DNA of 64,000 nt from Amphritea pacifica (GCF_016924145.1 NZ_JAFFZO010000015.1:50240-114239), one strand, 5' to 3'; numbered from the stretch's first letter, positions 43,799 through 52,601 are shown. Translations and numbers: made by a program. Notes: generated by a model from the sequence alone, not told the origin.

Positions 43799-44896
43799 AT
43801 GAAGATTCAAGCGGCTGTAGCCCGAACTGTACACGGACCTCTGACTCTGGAAAGTCTGGAGCTTGAGGAACCACGGGCAGATGAAATTCTGGTGCGTGTT
43901 GTGGCTACCGGTGTCTGTCATACCGATATTGTGGTGCGCGATGGCATGTTGCCAACACCGATGCCGGTGGTACTGGGGCATGAGGGCTCTGGTGTGGTTG
44001 AAAAGGTGGGGACCAGTGTAACCAAGGTGGCTCCGGGTGACCATGTGGTGATGACCTATAACTCCTGTGGTGGTTGCCCCAGCTGTGAAGATCATGCTCC
44101 CAGTTACTGCCATGAGTTTTTCCCCCGCAACTTTTTTGCTACCCGGGAGGATGGCACGACGGCGCTGTCAAAAGAGGGTGAGGTGATCCAGAGTAACTTC
44201 TTCGGTCAGTCCTCGTTTGCCACCCATGCGCTGTGCCATGAGCGCAACATCGTCAAAGTAACCGATGCGGTATCGCTGGATCTGCTCGGACCGCTGGCCT
44301 GTGGTGTACAAACCGGTGCTGGTGCGGTTATCAATGCGCTGCAGGTGAAGGCGGGCAGGTCGATTGCGATCTTTGGTACCGGCTCGGTGGGGCTGTCAGC
44401 GGTGATGGCTGCCCATGCAATGGGGGCAACGACTATTATTGCCGTTGATATGAATGCTGAGCGACTGGCCTTTGCCGAAGAAGTGGGGGCGACACACAGT
44501 CTGAATCCCGCTAACGGTGATGTTACCGCTGCAATCATGGAGATCACCGGTTACGGTGTCGACTATGCACTGGATACCACCGGACTGACTCCGGTGATTA
44601 AGGGCGCGGTATTGAGCCTGGCTCCACGGGGTTGCTGTGGTGTGCTGGGCGCATCGGCCCCCGGTAGTGAGATTGTGCTCGATGAGGTGCATTTCATGAG
44701 TGGCGGTCGGCGTCTGATCGGTATCGTTGAGGGGGAGTCGAATCCGGACAGTTTTATTCCGCAACTGATCAATCTCTATCAGCAGGGTAAATTTCCCTTC
44801 GACAAAATGGTCCGGTTCTATCCATTTGAGCAGATAAATGAGGCGATTGCGGACTCGGAGTCCGGTGTCACCATCAAGCCTGTGGTCAGAATGTAG
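43799..44896 (+). CDS. Zinc-dependent alcohol dehydrogenase, aryl-alcohol type
   Basis: A 365-residue medium-chain dehydrogenase. Catalytic zinc ligands are Cys40, His61-Glu62 (GHEG) and Cys168; structural zinc ligands are Cys90, Cys93, Cys96 and Cys104 (CGGCPSCEDHAPSYC). The NAD-binding GTGSVG is at 193-198. The sequence resembles benzyl-alcohol dehydrogenases (XylB type). In the cluster it would form the aldehyde that the dehydrogenase at 34505 oxidises. A strong terminator follows, ending the sigma-54 operon. The substrate range is inferred. Confidence 0.9.
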   Translation: MKIQAAVARTVHGPLTLESLELEEPRADEILVRVVATGVCHTDIVVRDGMLPTPMPVVLGHEGSGVVEKVGTSVTKVAPGDHVVMTYNSCGGCPSCEDHAPSYCHEFFPRNFFATREDGTTALSKEGEVIQSNFFGQSSFATHALCHERNIVKVTDAVSLDLLGPLACGVQTGAGAVINALQVKAGRSIAIFGTGSVGLSAVMAAHAMGATTIIAVDMNAERLAFAEEVGATHSLNPANGDVTAAIMEITGYGVDYALDTTGLTPVIKGAVLSLAPRGCCGVLGASAPGSEIVLDEVHFMSGGRRLIGIVEGESNPDSFIPQLINLYQQGKFPFDKMVRFYPFEQINEAIADSESGVTIKPVVRM

Positions 44897-44966
44897 GATG
44901 CCTTAGCGAAAGTTAATTAGCCCATACTTTCGTAGGTAATTGGAAAACAACTCTTGTTTTCATGCC

Positions 44967-44999
44967 CACCACCTGCCGCTTTAGCAGGTGGTGTTTTTT
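44967..44999 (+). terminator. Terminator after the alcohol dehydrogenase
   Basis: A perfect 10-bp stem (CACCACCTGC / GCAGGTGGTG) with a seven-base loop runs into TTTTTT. It closes the long sigma-54 operon. Confidence 0.95.
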
Positions 45000-45020
45000 G
45001 CATTTTCAGCCGCGCTTTTT

Positions 45021-45062
45021 ATCAGCGCTTTCTATCAGCGCTTTCTATCAGCGCTTGCTATC
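45021..45062. repeat. 13-bp tandem repeat next to the TonB-receptor stop codon
   Basis: The unit ATCAGCGCTTTCT occurs at 45021, 45034 and, with one change, 45047, followed by a partial unit. It lies just beyond the stop of the TonB-dependent receptor gene (minus strand). No function is known; it is too short to be a CRISPR. Confidence 0.85.
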
Positions 45063-45064
45063 CC

Positions 45065-47215
45065 TCAGAACTGATAGCTATAACTCAGCATCACGCTGCG
45101 GGGCGCGCCCGGCGAGTACGATTTATCCCCACTGGTGTCTTTTTTAACCTCTACCGCATAGCGTTTATCAAACAGATTCTGAACATTCAGACTGAGCGTG
45201 TGAGGCCCGGTCTCATAGCCAAGATTGGCATTGGTGACAAAATCATAACCACCATAGGTTTCAGTGTTAGCGTTATCCAGGAAATACTCTCCCCAGCTAT
45301 CGGCCTGAAGCCTTAGTTTAACCCCGCTCGGATGTTTGTAGTCCAGGCTGAAACTGTAATAGTGCTCGGGAATAAAGGGTAGCTGATTGCCGGAGCGGTC
45401 GAAGTTTGTCGGTACGCCCATGACGTATACAACTTCCGAAAAATCATCGTATTTGTAATCACTGTAAGCGTAGTTGAATCCCAGTTGCAGTTCGCCGGGC
45501 ACGCTATCTTGCAGTACATTGACACTGCTGCTGAATTCGATCCCTTTTTTATCAGTACGGCCCGCGTTCTGGTAGATCGTTTCGCCATCGGTACGCACCT
45601 GAATAATCTCGTCATCGACTGTGCTGGCATAGGCGCTCAGATCAAACTGCCAGTCATGGGTGCGTCCTTTCAGGCCAAATTCAACACTGGTATTGGTTGC
45701 GCTGCGCAGATCTTCATTGCTGCCCAGTTCGCTGGAGTAGGGTACCTGTTCCCCCTGAGAGATATTGCCAAACAGAGTGAAGGTATCGTTCAGTTTATAG
45801 CTGCTGCCGATACGGGGGGCAAACAGGGTAAAGGTACGGGTGAGTGAGCTATCGCCGCCGCTGCCGGGAATGGTCAGGTAGCCGCCCATGCCATAGTTGT
45901 AGGAGGTATCGCTGTTCCAGGTGTCCTGGTCTATTTTGATCTGATCCAGGCGGAAACCTGCATCGATTAACAGACGGTCTGTCGGGCGCAGGTTTTCCTG
46001 CAAAAATACACCGTACACGGTGTTGACTGAATCCTCTATCTCCAGCAGTGCCCCTTTGCGGTCTGAAAGCGTTCTGATAATTCGTGGGCCAGCGGTGACG
46101 ATATCGGCATAGGCATATTTGCGTGCGTTATCGGTACGGTCCTGACGGAAGGTCACGCCACTGACCAGATTGTCCTCGCCGATAAGATTATGACGATAGT
46201 CCAGTTCAAGGTCAGTACCGAAGATAGCAACACCGGAGGTATCGTTGATAACACCGGTGACCGGGTGAAAGTGACTCCACTGGTTGTAATACACCCGGGG
46301 TCTGAAGGTCAGGTCGCCCAGATCGACGGTCAGGCGGCTGTTAAAAAAGACGATCTCTGAGTTGCGGGCGGTGTTTTTAAAGGCTGAATCATTGTCAGTC
46401 TGTTTGCCGGTTTTTTCGAACTCAGCGAACTGGGCCTCATCCATACTGCCCGGCAGGTTGAGATCGGAGTGGGTCATACTCAGTTCCATCTCCAGTTCAG
46501 AGTTATCGCTGGGCAGAATTCCTCCTTTAATACTTAGCTGATTGGATTCATATTCGTTGTTGCGCCGCCAGTCATTATCCTGAGCCCGGTGTGAAGCGGT
46601 AATGGCCAGAGCGTTGCCCTCATCTGTCATCCAGGATTTTCGCAGATGCAGATTACGGGAACCCTCTTCGCCAAGCCCCAGTCTGAGCTGATCCCGGCGA
46701 TCATCAAACACCGATTTGGAGATGATATGGATGGCGCCACCGGTGGAACCCGTAGCATAAATATTCGCCGGTCCTTTACTGACCTCGATCTGCTCGATGT
46801 CCTGGGTATCGATAAAGTCCATACGGGTAAAGCTATCAGGATCGGTGACCGGCACCCCGTCCCGCAGTACCATGATCTCGCGGATACCATATTGTGCTTT
46901 CAGGCCCGCGCCCCGGACAATCAGTCGTGAACTGCTGCCACCGCTGGTGGACTGAATCAGAACGCCGGGCGTGCCTTTCAGGGCATCGGCGATATTGAAC
47001 ATCTTCTCCTGTTCAAGCCGTTTCTGATCAATAATAGAGATGCTTTCCGGTACTTCAGCTGAGGATCTCTCAGTACGGGTGGCGGTGACCGTGATAACGT
47101 CTGCAGCACTTTTCTCGGTATCACTCTCTTCCGCCTGCACGCAGGTGCCGGTAAGTGCGGCGGTCACCATGATTGTCAGATGATAGCGGGAAAAGTCCGG
47201 TAGGTAGTTATTCAT
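45065..47215 (-). CDS. TonB-dependent outer-membrane receptor
   Basis: A 716-residue receptor. A signal peptide is followed by the TonB-box-like start VITVTATRTERSSAEVPESISIID and the plug domain (about 45-165: LEQEKMFNIADALKGTPGVLIQSTSGGSSSRLIVRGAGLK and IEVSKGPANIYATGSTGGAIHIISK). The 22-stranded barrel fills the rest and ends PRSVMLSYSYQF, with the usual terminal Phe. The family carries siderophores, haem, cobalamin or metal chelates; the substrate is not obvious. No Fur box was found upstream. A private TonB-ExbBD set is encoded at 30667-32397, but linkage is not shown. Confidence 0.9.
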   Translation of the reverse strand: MNNYLPDFSRYHLTIMVTAALTGTCVQAEESDTEKSAADVITVTATRTERSSAEVPESISIIDQKRLEQEKMFNIADALKGTPGVLIQSTSGGSSSRLIVRGAGLKAQYGIREIMVLRDGVPVTDPDSFTRMDFIDTQDIEQIEVSKGPANIYATGSTGGAIHIISKSVFDDRRDQLRLGLGEEGSRNLHLRKSWMTDEGNALAITASHRAQDNDWRRNNEYESNQLSIKGGILPSDNSELEMELSMTHSDLNLPGSMDEAQFAEFEKTGKQTDNDSAFKNTARNSEIVFFNSRLTVDLGDLTFRPRVYYNQWSHFHPVTGVINDTSGVAIFGTDLELDYRHNLIGEDNLVSGVTFRQDRTDNARKYAYADIVTAGPRIIRTLSDRKGALLEIEDSVNTVYGVFLQENLRPTDRLLIDAGFRLDQIKIDQDTWNSDTSYNYGMGGYLTIPGSGGDSSLTRTFTLFAPRIGSSYKLNDTFTLFGNISQGEQVPYSSELGSNEDLRSATNTSVEFGLKGRTHDWQFDLSAYASTVDDEIIQVRTDGETIYQNAGRTDKKGIEFSSSVNVLQDSVPGELQLGFNYAYSDYKYDDFSEVVYVMGVPTNFDRSGNQLPFIPEHYYSFSLDYKHPSGVKLRLQADSWGEYFLDNANTETYGGYDFVTNANLGYETGPHTLSLNVQNLFDKRYAVEVKKDTSGDKSYSPGAPRSVMLSYSYQF

Positions 47216-47344
47216 AGAGGAGTCCGTTCAGAAATTTAGTCTGCGCGGAAAATAAGCAATTACACCGATAGTGACAATGTGACATGTTGTCGCGTGGCAA
47301 ACTGCCGCACTCATCTCTAACGAGATGAATCGCGGTTAATCGAT

Positions 47345-47393
47345 GTATCAGAACTAAACTTTCGTTTAAACCAGCGGTATGATGTTCTGATAC
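47345..47393. promoter_or_regulatory. Inverted repeat upstream of the TonB-dependent receptor
   Basis: GTATCAGAAC (47345-47354) and GTTCTGATAC (47384-47393) are a perfect 10-bp inverted repeat around 29 bases between the receptor and Nudix genes. A second, smaller hairpin (TCATCTC-TAAC-GAGATGA, 47311-47328) lies nearby. Either may be an operator; this is not tested. Confidence 0.4.
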
Positions 47394-47431
47394 CATCCAC
47401 TTCAGGTTATAAGTAGTTCGCAGTAATACCC

Positions 47432-48025
47432 ATGATAAGTCAGCTGAAACAACGATTAGTCGGATATGCCCCGAGGACGCTTGATAATGGAGGCCCGCAA
47501 GCCAGTGTGCTGATTGCGCTGACCGATAATCCAGCGGGGCCGGAAGTGATTCTGACCCGTCGCTGTGATCACCTGAGCACCCACAGCGGTGAGATCGCTT
47601 TTCCCGGTGGCAAGCGTGACGATACCGATCCTGACCTGCTTTTTACCGCGTTGCGTGAAGCGCAGGAAGAGGTGGGGCTTGATCCGGACAGGGTAGAAAT
47701 TATTGGCTCATTGGGGGATCTGCTGTCGAAGCATATGTTGCAGGTGAGGCCCTATGTTGGCGTAATACCCAGCGATATTGAGTTGATACCGAATCTGGAT
47801 GAGCTGGACCGGATTCACCGGGTGCCGCTGAGTTTTTTTCTCGATGATCATCGGCATCACACCGATAAAATCAGGTTCCGGGGGATGACTCACTATGTAC
47901 CCGCATATGAGTATGAGGGTGATATAATCTGGGGACTGACCGCTTATATGCTGGTGGAGTTGCTCAACGTCGGGTTTGATGCCCGGATTCCGATGAAAAC
48001 CAGGCCTGAGCACAGTCTCCGGTAA
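47432..48025 (+). CDS. CoA pyrophosphatase-type Nudix hydrolase (NudL-like)
   Basis: A 197-residue Nudix enzyme. The block LTRRCDHLSTHSGEIAFPGGKRDDTD (about 41-66) contains the CoA-pyrophosphatase extension HSGEIAFPGG, and the Nudix box continues through TALREAQEEVGL (about 72-83) with the REAQEEVG metal ligands. The family splits CoA or its derivatives to acyl-phosphopantetheine and 3',5'-ADP. Length is normal. It is followed by the small DUF1289 gene in the same direction. Confidence 0.9.
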   Translation: MISQLKQRLVGYAPRTLDNGGPQASVLIALTDNPAGPEVILTRRCDHLSTHSGEIAFPGGKRDDTDPDLLFTALREAQEEVGLDPDRVEIIGSLGDLLSKHMLQVRPYVGVIPSDIELIPNLDELDRIHRVPLSFFLDDHRHHTDKIRFRGMTHYVPAYEYEGDIIWGLTAYMLVELLNVGFDARIPMKTRPEHSLR

Positions 48026-48069
48026 GCGTTATCAGATAGGTCCCGTTTTTAACCTGACAGAATTGAGCT

Positions 48070-48267
48070 ATGAATAATGAGTTTGCACCAGCCCGTCCGA
48101 TCCGCTCTCCCTGTATTGGCGTATGTGCCCTCGATGAGAAGGATCTGTGTGTCGCCTGCCGTCGAAGCGGTATGGAGATCGCCGAATGGGGCGTCTTGAC
48201 CGAGGAGCAGAAAAAAGCCGTGTGGGCGCTGATCCGACAGCGGGAAGCGGAAGACCGGAAGGGTTGA
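48070..48267 (+). CDS. DUF1289 family small cysteine protein
   Basis: A 65-residue protein with the DUF1289 pattern SPCIGVCALDEKDLCVACRRSGMEIAEWG: four cysteines in C-x3-C-x7-C-x2-C spacing (residues 15, 19, 27, 30), probably a metal site. The function is unknown. Family members are small and widespread in gammaproteobacteria, usually beside ordinary housekeeping genes. It follows the Nudix gene by 44 bases and precedes the thiamine-binding-like gene by 13 bases, so all three may be one transcript. Confidence 0.9.
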   Translation: MNNEFAPARPIRSPCIGVCALDEKDLCVACRRSGMEIAEWGVLTEEQKKAVWALIRQREAEDRKG

Positions 48268-48280
48268 GCCGGAGAATAGT

Positions 48281-48586
48281 ATGAAAGTGATGATCGATCT
48301 TTGTGTTGTGCCCGTGGGTGTCGGTACATCGGTATCAGCCTATGTAACTGCCTGTCAGAGGGTGATCCAGGATGCCGGTCTTTCTCACCAGATGCATGCA
48401 TATGGCACCAATATCGAGGGTGAATGGGATGAGGTGTTTGCCGCTGTGAAACGCTGTCATGAGGTGGTTCACGGAATGGGGGCCGTACGGATTACCAGTA
48501 GTATGCGTATCGGCACCCGCACTGACCGGGATCAAACCATGGATGATAAGATCAACAGCGTTAAAGCACAGCTGAAGGAGAGGTGA
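48281..48586 (+). CDS. MTH1187/YkoF-like thiamine-binding family protein (UPF0045)
   Basis: A 101-residue protein. The opening MKVMIDLCVVPVGVGTSVSAYVTACQRVIQDAGL and the block HAYGTNIEGEWDEVFAAVKRCHEVVHGMGAVRITSSMRIGTR match the UPF0045/MTH1187 family, a ferredoxin-like fold that in some structures binds thiamine or related pyrimidines. No other thiamine gene is nearby, so the family name should not be over-read. It ends directly next to the converging CorC-like gene. Confidence 0.88.
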   Translation: MKVMIDLCVVPVGVGTSVSAYVTACQRVIQDAGLSHQMHAYGTNIEGEWDEVFAAVKRCHEVVHGMGAVRITSSMRIGTRTDRDQTMDDKINSVKAQLKER

Positions 48587-49933
48587 TTAGTCCTCTTCCT
48601 CCTCTTCAAAATCCCGGTATTGCTCGATCGCGCGGATGGTTTTGATCTGGTTGTCGCTAACCTGCAGGGTTTCAATCCGGTAGTTGCCGATCAGCATGCA
48701 GATATTGGCATCCGGAATCGCTTCCAGTATCTCCATCACCAGTCCGTTAATGGTTTTGGGGCCGTCGGTGGGCAGGTTCCAGTTGAGCGATTTGTTAACA
48801 TCGCGGATATTGGCGGTGCCATCGATAAAGTAGCTGCCATCAGCCTGAGGATAAATATCCTGATTGTCGTCTTTGCCGTTGAGTGACATTTCGCCAACGA
48901 TCTCTTCGAGAATATCTTCCAGGGTAACCACCCCCTGAATATCGCCATACTCATCCACCACCAGTGCAATACGGCGGCTTTCCTGCTGGAAATTCAGCAG
49001 CTGAGTTTGCAGCGGAGTGCTTTCCGGCACAAAGTAGGGTTCGTGTATCACCTGAAGAATGGCCGCTTTAGTGACCGACTCCTGCCTGAATACCTGCGCC
49101 AGATTGCGCATATGCAGAATACCAACCACTTTATTCAACTCTCCGCGGTAGACCGGTAACCGGGTGTGGGCGGTATTGCTTAACTGATCAATAATAACTT
49201 CCAGATCGTTGTCCATATCGATACCGATCACCTCGTTGCGGGGGATCATAATATCGTTAACGGTGACTTCATCCAGTTCCAGCACCCCCAGTAGCATTGA
49301 CTGATTACGCTGCTGCAGTACTGCACCGGATTCATTTACCAGGGTGCGCAGCTCTTCAGTGCTGAGGTGGTGATGCTCGCCCGCAGTGACTTTGATGCCG
49401 AGCAGTTTGAGCAGATTGTTGGTGATCAGATTGACGATCCAGACGAGAGGGTAGAGCAGTTTCAGCAGTGGCTGAAGCACAAAAGCGGCCGGGAAGGCGA
49501 TCTTTTCCGGATGGAGTGCTGCAACGGTCTTGGGTGTGACTTCAGCGAAGATAAGAATAACCATGGTCAGGGCGGCGGTGGCGATGAAGATGCCGCCCTC
49601 TCCCCAAAGCTTAACCGCAATGATGGTGGCGATCGATGAAGCCAGGATATTGACAAAATTGTTGCCGATGAGGATCACGCCGATCAGACGATCCGGTCGC
49701 TTCAGTAATTTATTCGCCTTAACCGCACCCCGGTGACGATTTTTCACCAGGTGCCTCAACCGATAGCGGTTCAGAGACATCATGCCGGTCTCAGAACTTG
49801 AGAAAAAAGCTGAGCAGAGAATCAGAAATAGAAGCAGTCCCAACAGGGACTCGATCGATGCGCCTTCCAAGACGGTAAACCTATGGTTGCTAGTTGGAGA
49901 GTCATTGTCGGGTTTAACCCCCGATAGTGTCAA
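48587..49933 (-). CDS. HlyC/CorC (CNNM)-family membrane protein with CBS pair
   Basis: A 448-residue protein. An N-terminal DUF21 membrane domain (about 28-200) carries FFSSSETGMMSLNRYRLRHL; two CBS domains follow (about 215-340: VNDIMIPRNEVIGIDM and RIALVVDEYGDIQGVVTLEDILEEIVGEM), then a CorC_HlyC domain (about 355-440). Relatives affect Mg or Co efflux. The first in-frame start is a TTG with no clear ribosome site; the true start may lie up to about 21 codons further in (TTG before EGASIES). The acidic tail FEEEEED ends it. Confidence 0.88.
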   Translation of the reverse strand: MTLSGVKPDNDSPTSNHRFTVLEGASIESLLGLLLFLILCSAFFSSSETGMMSLNRYRLRHLVKNRHRGAVKANKLLKRPDRLIGVILIGNNFVNILASSIATIIAVKLWGEGGIFIATAALTMVILIFAEVTPKTVAALHPEKIAFPAAFVLQPLLKLLYPLVWIVNLITNNLLKLLGIKVTAGEHHHLSTEELRTLVNESGAVLQQRNQSMLLGVLELDEVTVNDIMIPRNEVIGIDMDNDLEVIIDQLSNTAHTRLPVYRGELNKVVGILHMRNLAQVFRQESVTKAAILQVIHEPYFVPESTPLQTQLLNFQQESRRIALVVDEYGDIQGVVTLEDILEEIVGEMSLNGKDDNQDIYPQADGSYFIDGTANIRDVNKSLNWNLPTDGPKTINGLVMEILEAIPDANICMLIGNYRIETLQVSDNQIKTIRAIEQYRDFEEEEED

Positions 49934-49978
49934 GCATACTAAGGATTCAGTGAAACCGTTTTTACTCTCAGGAACGGG

Positions 49979-50764
49979 TTATAACAGCAACTCGACAACA
50001 AACTTACTGCCGAAGAACGAGAGCATGAGCACAATAAAGCCACCCACGGTCCAGCGGATCGCCCGGTGGCTGCGCCAGCCCAACAGGTGACGGCCAACCA
50101 GCAGCGTTGCGTAGAGCAGCCAGGCAAGGATGGAAAGAACGGTTTTATGCACCAGGTGCTGAGCAAACAGATCATCAAACACAATAGCGCCGCTGATCAG
50201 TGACAGGGTCAGCAGAATCAGGCCGGTCCAGATCATCTCAAACAGCAGGGTTTCCATGGTTTGCAGGGGGGGCAGGGAGCGCAGCAAACCTTTGGTTATA
50301 TGATGTTTGAGCTGATACTCCTGTTTTGCCAGCAACACCGCCTGAAACGCAGCCAGGGTGAAGATGCTGTAAGCCAGAATCGAGATCAGGATATGGATAA
50401 CCAGGCCGGTGTCGTAATGCTTGCCCTGTGGAGAGTCGAGCCCAAACAGCGTAAAAAACAGTGCGAAAGCCGCCAGCGGAAAGATGCCGATATACAGGTT
50501 ATCAATTTTTTGTCGCAGAGAGCTTAACAGCACCAGCGCTGCAACCAGCCAGCCGATCAGCGAGCCGGCGCTGAAAAATTCCAGATGAATACCGGTTGGG
50601 CGGTGAAGGTCAAGATAGGCGGAATAGCCGTGGCTGATAACAGCAAGTAAGCCGGTCAGACGGATAATCGTGCTGTTTACGTTACGCCCGCTGACAACCT
50701 GCCACTGTAATGCAGCAGCAATCAGATAACATATGATGGCGAAAATAGCAGGCAGAATGTGCAT
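49979..50764 (-). CDS. CcsA-like cytochrome c biogenesis/inner membrane protein (YpjD type)
   Basis: A 261-residue inner-membrane protein with about eight hydrophobic segments. Characteristic pieces are HDTGLVIHILISILAYSIFTLAAFQAVLLAKQEYQLK near 125-160 and the haem-handling WAG-like region with HKTVLSILAWLLYATLLVGRHLLGWRSHRAIRWT (about 205-240). It is the stand-alone CcsA/CcmC-like protein (YpjD) often next to ffh. Its role in cytochrome c or haem delivery is presumed. It is divergent from ffh. Confidence 0.88.
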   Translation of the reverse strand: MHILPAIFAIICYLIAAALQWQVVSGRNVNSTIIRLTGLLAVISHGYSAYLDLHRPTGIHLEFFSAGSLIGWLVAALVLLSSLRQKIDNLYIGIFPLAAFALFFTLFGLDSPQGKHYDTGLVIHILISILAYSIFTLAAFQAVLLAKQEYQLKHHITKGLLRSLPPLQTMETLLFEMIWTGLILLTLSLISGAIVFDDLFAQHLVHKTVLSILAWLLYATLLVGRHLLGWRSHRAIRWTVGGFIVLMLSFFGSKFVVELLL

Positions 50765-50895
50765 TAGCGGTTAACTCATCAGTTCCATAGAGTGTGCAGG
50801 CGCTAAGTGTGTCATAAATATCTGTGTGATGAAATATTGATACCCGCTCAATTAGGCCGGATTGGCCAGACTGAGGCTGGTGAATACTCAGAGTG

Positions 50896-50910
50896 CCATG
50901 ATTATCATGG
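50896..50910. promoter_or_regulatory. 15-bp palindrome upstream of ffh
   Basis: CCATGAT-T-ATCATGG is a perfect 7-1-7 palindrome lying 22 bases before a TATAAT box (50933-50938), so it covers or abuts the -35 region of the ffh promoter. It resembles an operator, including the 7-1-7 spacing of Fur sites, though only about eight of 14 bases agree. Confidence 0.4.
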
Positions 50911-51026
50911 TTCCTAAAGCGCGCTGCTGCTGTATAATGCAGGACTTTATTTTACTGTACACAGAACCGATGAACCGATGGGGTCTGATAAAAACAGTAG
51001 CGGATTTAACACCTCAAGGCGTAACT

Positions 51027-52418
51027 ATGTTTGAGAATCTGACGGATCGTCTGGCCAAAACGCTTAAAGCGGTCACGGGTCAGGCAAAGCTGACCGAAGA
51101 CAATATTCAAGGCACATTGCGTGAAGTGCGCATGGCGCTACTGGAAGCCGATGTAGCGCTGCCCGTTGTTAAAGAGTTTATCAACAACGTTAAAGAGCGG
51201 GCAGTAGGCACCGAAGTCAGTAAGAGTCTGAGTCCGGGCCAGGTATTCGTTAAGATCGTTCAGCAGGAGCTGGAAAAGGTGATGGGAGAGGCTAATGAAG
51301 GCCTTAACCTCGCAACTCAGCCCCCGGCCGTAGTCATGATGGCGGGCCTGCAGGGTGCTGGTAAGACCACATCGGTCGCCAAGCTGTCCCGTTTTCTGCG
51401 TGAGCGGGAGAAAAAGAAAGTTCTGGTCGTGTCTGCTGACGTCTACCGTCCCGCAGCGATCAAACAGCTGGAAACCCTGGCCGCGGAAGTGTCGGTGGAG
51501 TTCTTCCCCTCCTCTGTCGATCAGAAACCGATCGATATTGTTAATGCCGCGATTCATCATGCCCGGATCAAACATTTTGATGTTCTGATCGTCGATACCG
51601 CCGGCCGTCTGCATGTCGACAGCGGTATGATGGATGAGATCAAGGCGCTGCACGCCGCGATTAAACCGGTAGAGACGTTATTCGTGGTCGATGCGATGAC
51701 CGGTCAGGATGCCGCGAATACCGCCAAAGCGTTTAATGATGTGTTGCCGCTGACCGGTGTGGTACTGACAAAAACCGATGGTGATGCCCGCGGTGGTGCG
51801 GCACTTTCGGTCCGTCATATCACTGGTAAGCCGATCAAGTTTCTCGGTGTGGGTGAGAAAGTTGATGCCCTTGAACCCTTCCATCCCGATCGTATCGCCT
51901 CCCGCATTCTGGGAATGGGGGATGTTCTCTCTCTGATTGAAGAGGTAGAGCAGAAGGTAGATAAAGAGAAAGCGGAACGCCTTGCGAAGAAGGTTCAGAA
52001 AGGTAAAGGCTTCGATCTGGAAGATTTCCGTGACCAGCTGCAGCAGATGAACAATATGGGCGGTATGGCATCTTTGATGGACAAACTGCCGGGGATGGGG
52101 CAGATGGGAGCAGCTATGCAGGGGGCAAACCTGTCCAATGCGGAGAAAGGCTTTAAGCAGTTTGAGTCGATCATCAACTCGATGACACCCCATGAGCGTA
52201 AACGGCCTGAGGTTATCAGCGGTTCCCGTAAAAAACGTATCGCGATGGGTTCTGGTACCCAGATTCAGGATGTTAACCGTTTGCTCAAGCAGCATAAGCA
52301 GATGGCTAAAATGATGAAGAAGTTTTCTAGTAAAGCCGGTATGGCAAAGATGATGCGCGGTATGAAAGGGATGATGCCGGGTGGTATGGGTGGCCCGGGT
52401 GGTTTCCCGCGGATGTAA
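51027..52418 (+). CDS. ffh: Signal recognition particle protein Ffh
   Basis: A 463-residue GTPase that targets membrane proteins. The N domain begins MFENLTDRLAKTLKAVTG; the G domain has GLQGAGKTTSVAKL (about 106-119), SADVYRPAAIKQL, VDTAGRLH and LTKTDGDARGG. The M domain (about 330-463) is methionine-rich (KQMAKMMKKFSSK..., then GMKGMMPGGMGG) and binds 4.5S RNA and signal sequences. ATG 51027 gives the standard length; an in-frame earlier start at 50862 would add 55 unrelated residues upstream of the TATAAT box. Confidence 0.97.
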   Translation: MFENLTDRLAKTLKAVTGQAKLTEDNIQGTLREVRMALLEADVALPVVKEFINNVKERAVGTEVSKSLSPGQVFVKIVQQELEKVMGEANEGLNLATQPPAVVMMAGLQGAGKTTSVAKLSRFLREREKKKVLVVSADVYRPAAIKQLETLAAEVSVEFFPSSVDQKPIDIVNAAIHHARIKHFDVLIVDTAGRLHVDSGMMDEIKALHAAIKPVETLFVVDAMTGQDAANTAKAFNDVLPLTGVVLTKTDGDARGGAALSVRHITGKPIKFLGVGEKVDALEPFHPDRIASRILGMGDVLSLIEEVEQKVDKEKAERLAKKVQKGKGFDLEDFRDQLQQMNNMGGMASLMDKLPGMGQMGAAMQGANLSNAEKGFKQFESIINSMTPHERKRPEVISGSRKKRIAMGSGTQIQDVNRLLKQHKQMAKMMKKFSSKAGMAKMMRGMKGMMPGGMGGPGGFPRM

Positions 52419-52456
52419 CTTTCTGCAGTGTGATTATTAAATAATCAAAAAGCTTC

Positions 52457-52497
52457 ACAGGGGCGGCAAATTCACGTAATATGCCGCCCTGTTTTTT
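52457..52497 (+). terminator. Terminator after ffh
   Basis: ACAGGGGCGGCA and TGCCGCCCTGT form a long stem with one bulged G and a 13-base loop, followed by TTTTTT. It separates ffh from rpsP. Confidence 0.85.
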
Positions 52498-52601
52498 AAA
52501 TGGGTGCAGTCTGCGTCGGTGTTTCTGATGAACCCGGAATGGGGCTGTTATCTGTAAACTGTGAGCGATTTCAAAACTCACTTAATAAAGGGACCTAACG
52601 C

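Noticed and set aside
45021-45062. Short tandem repeats considered as a CRISPR
   Set aside because: Units are 13 bp, directly adjacent, without spacers; no cas genes in the window.
47216-47431. Search for a Fur box upstream of the TonB-dependent receptor
   Set aside because: No sequence near the GATAATGATAATCATTATC consensus was seen; only unrelated inverted repeats.
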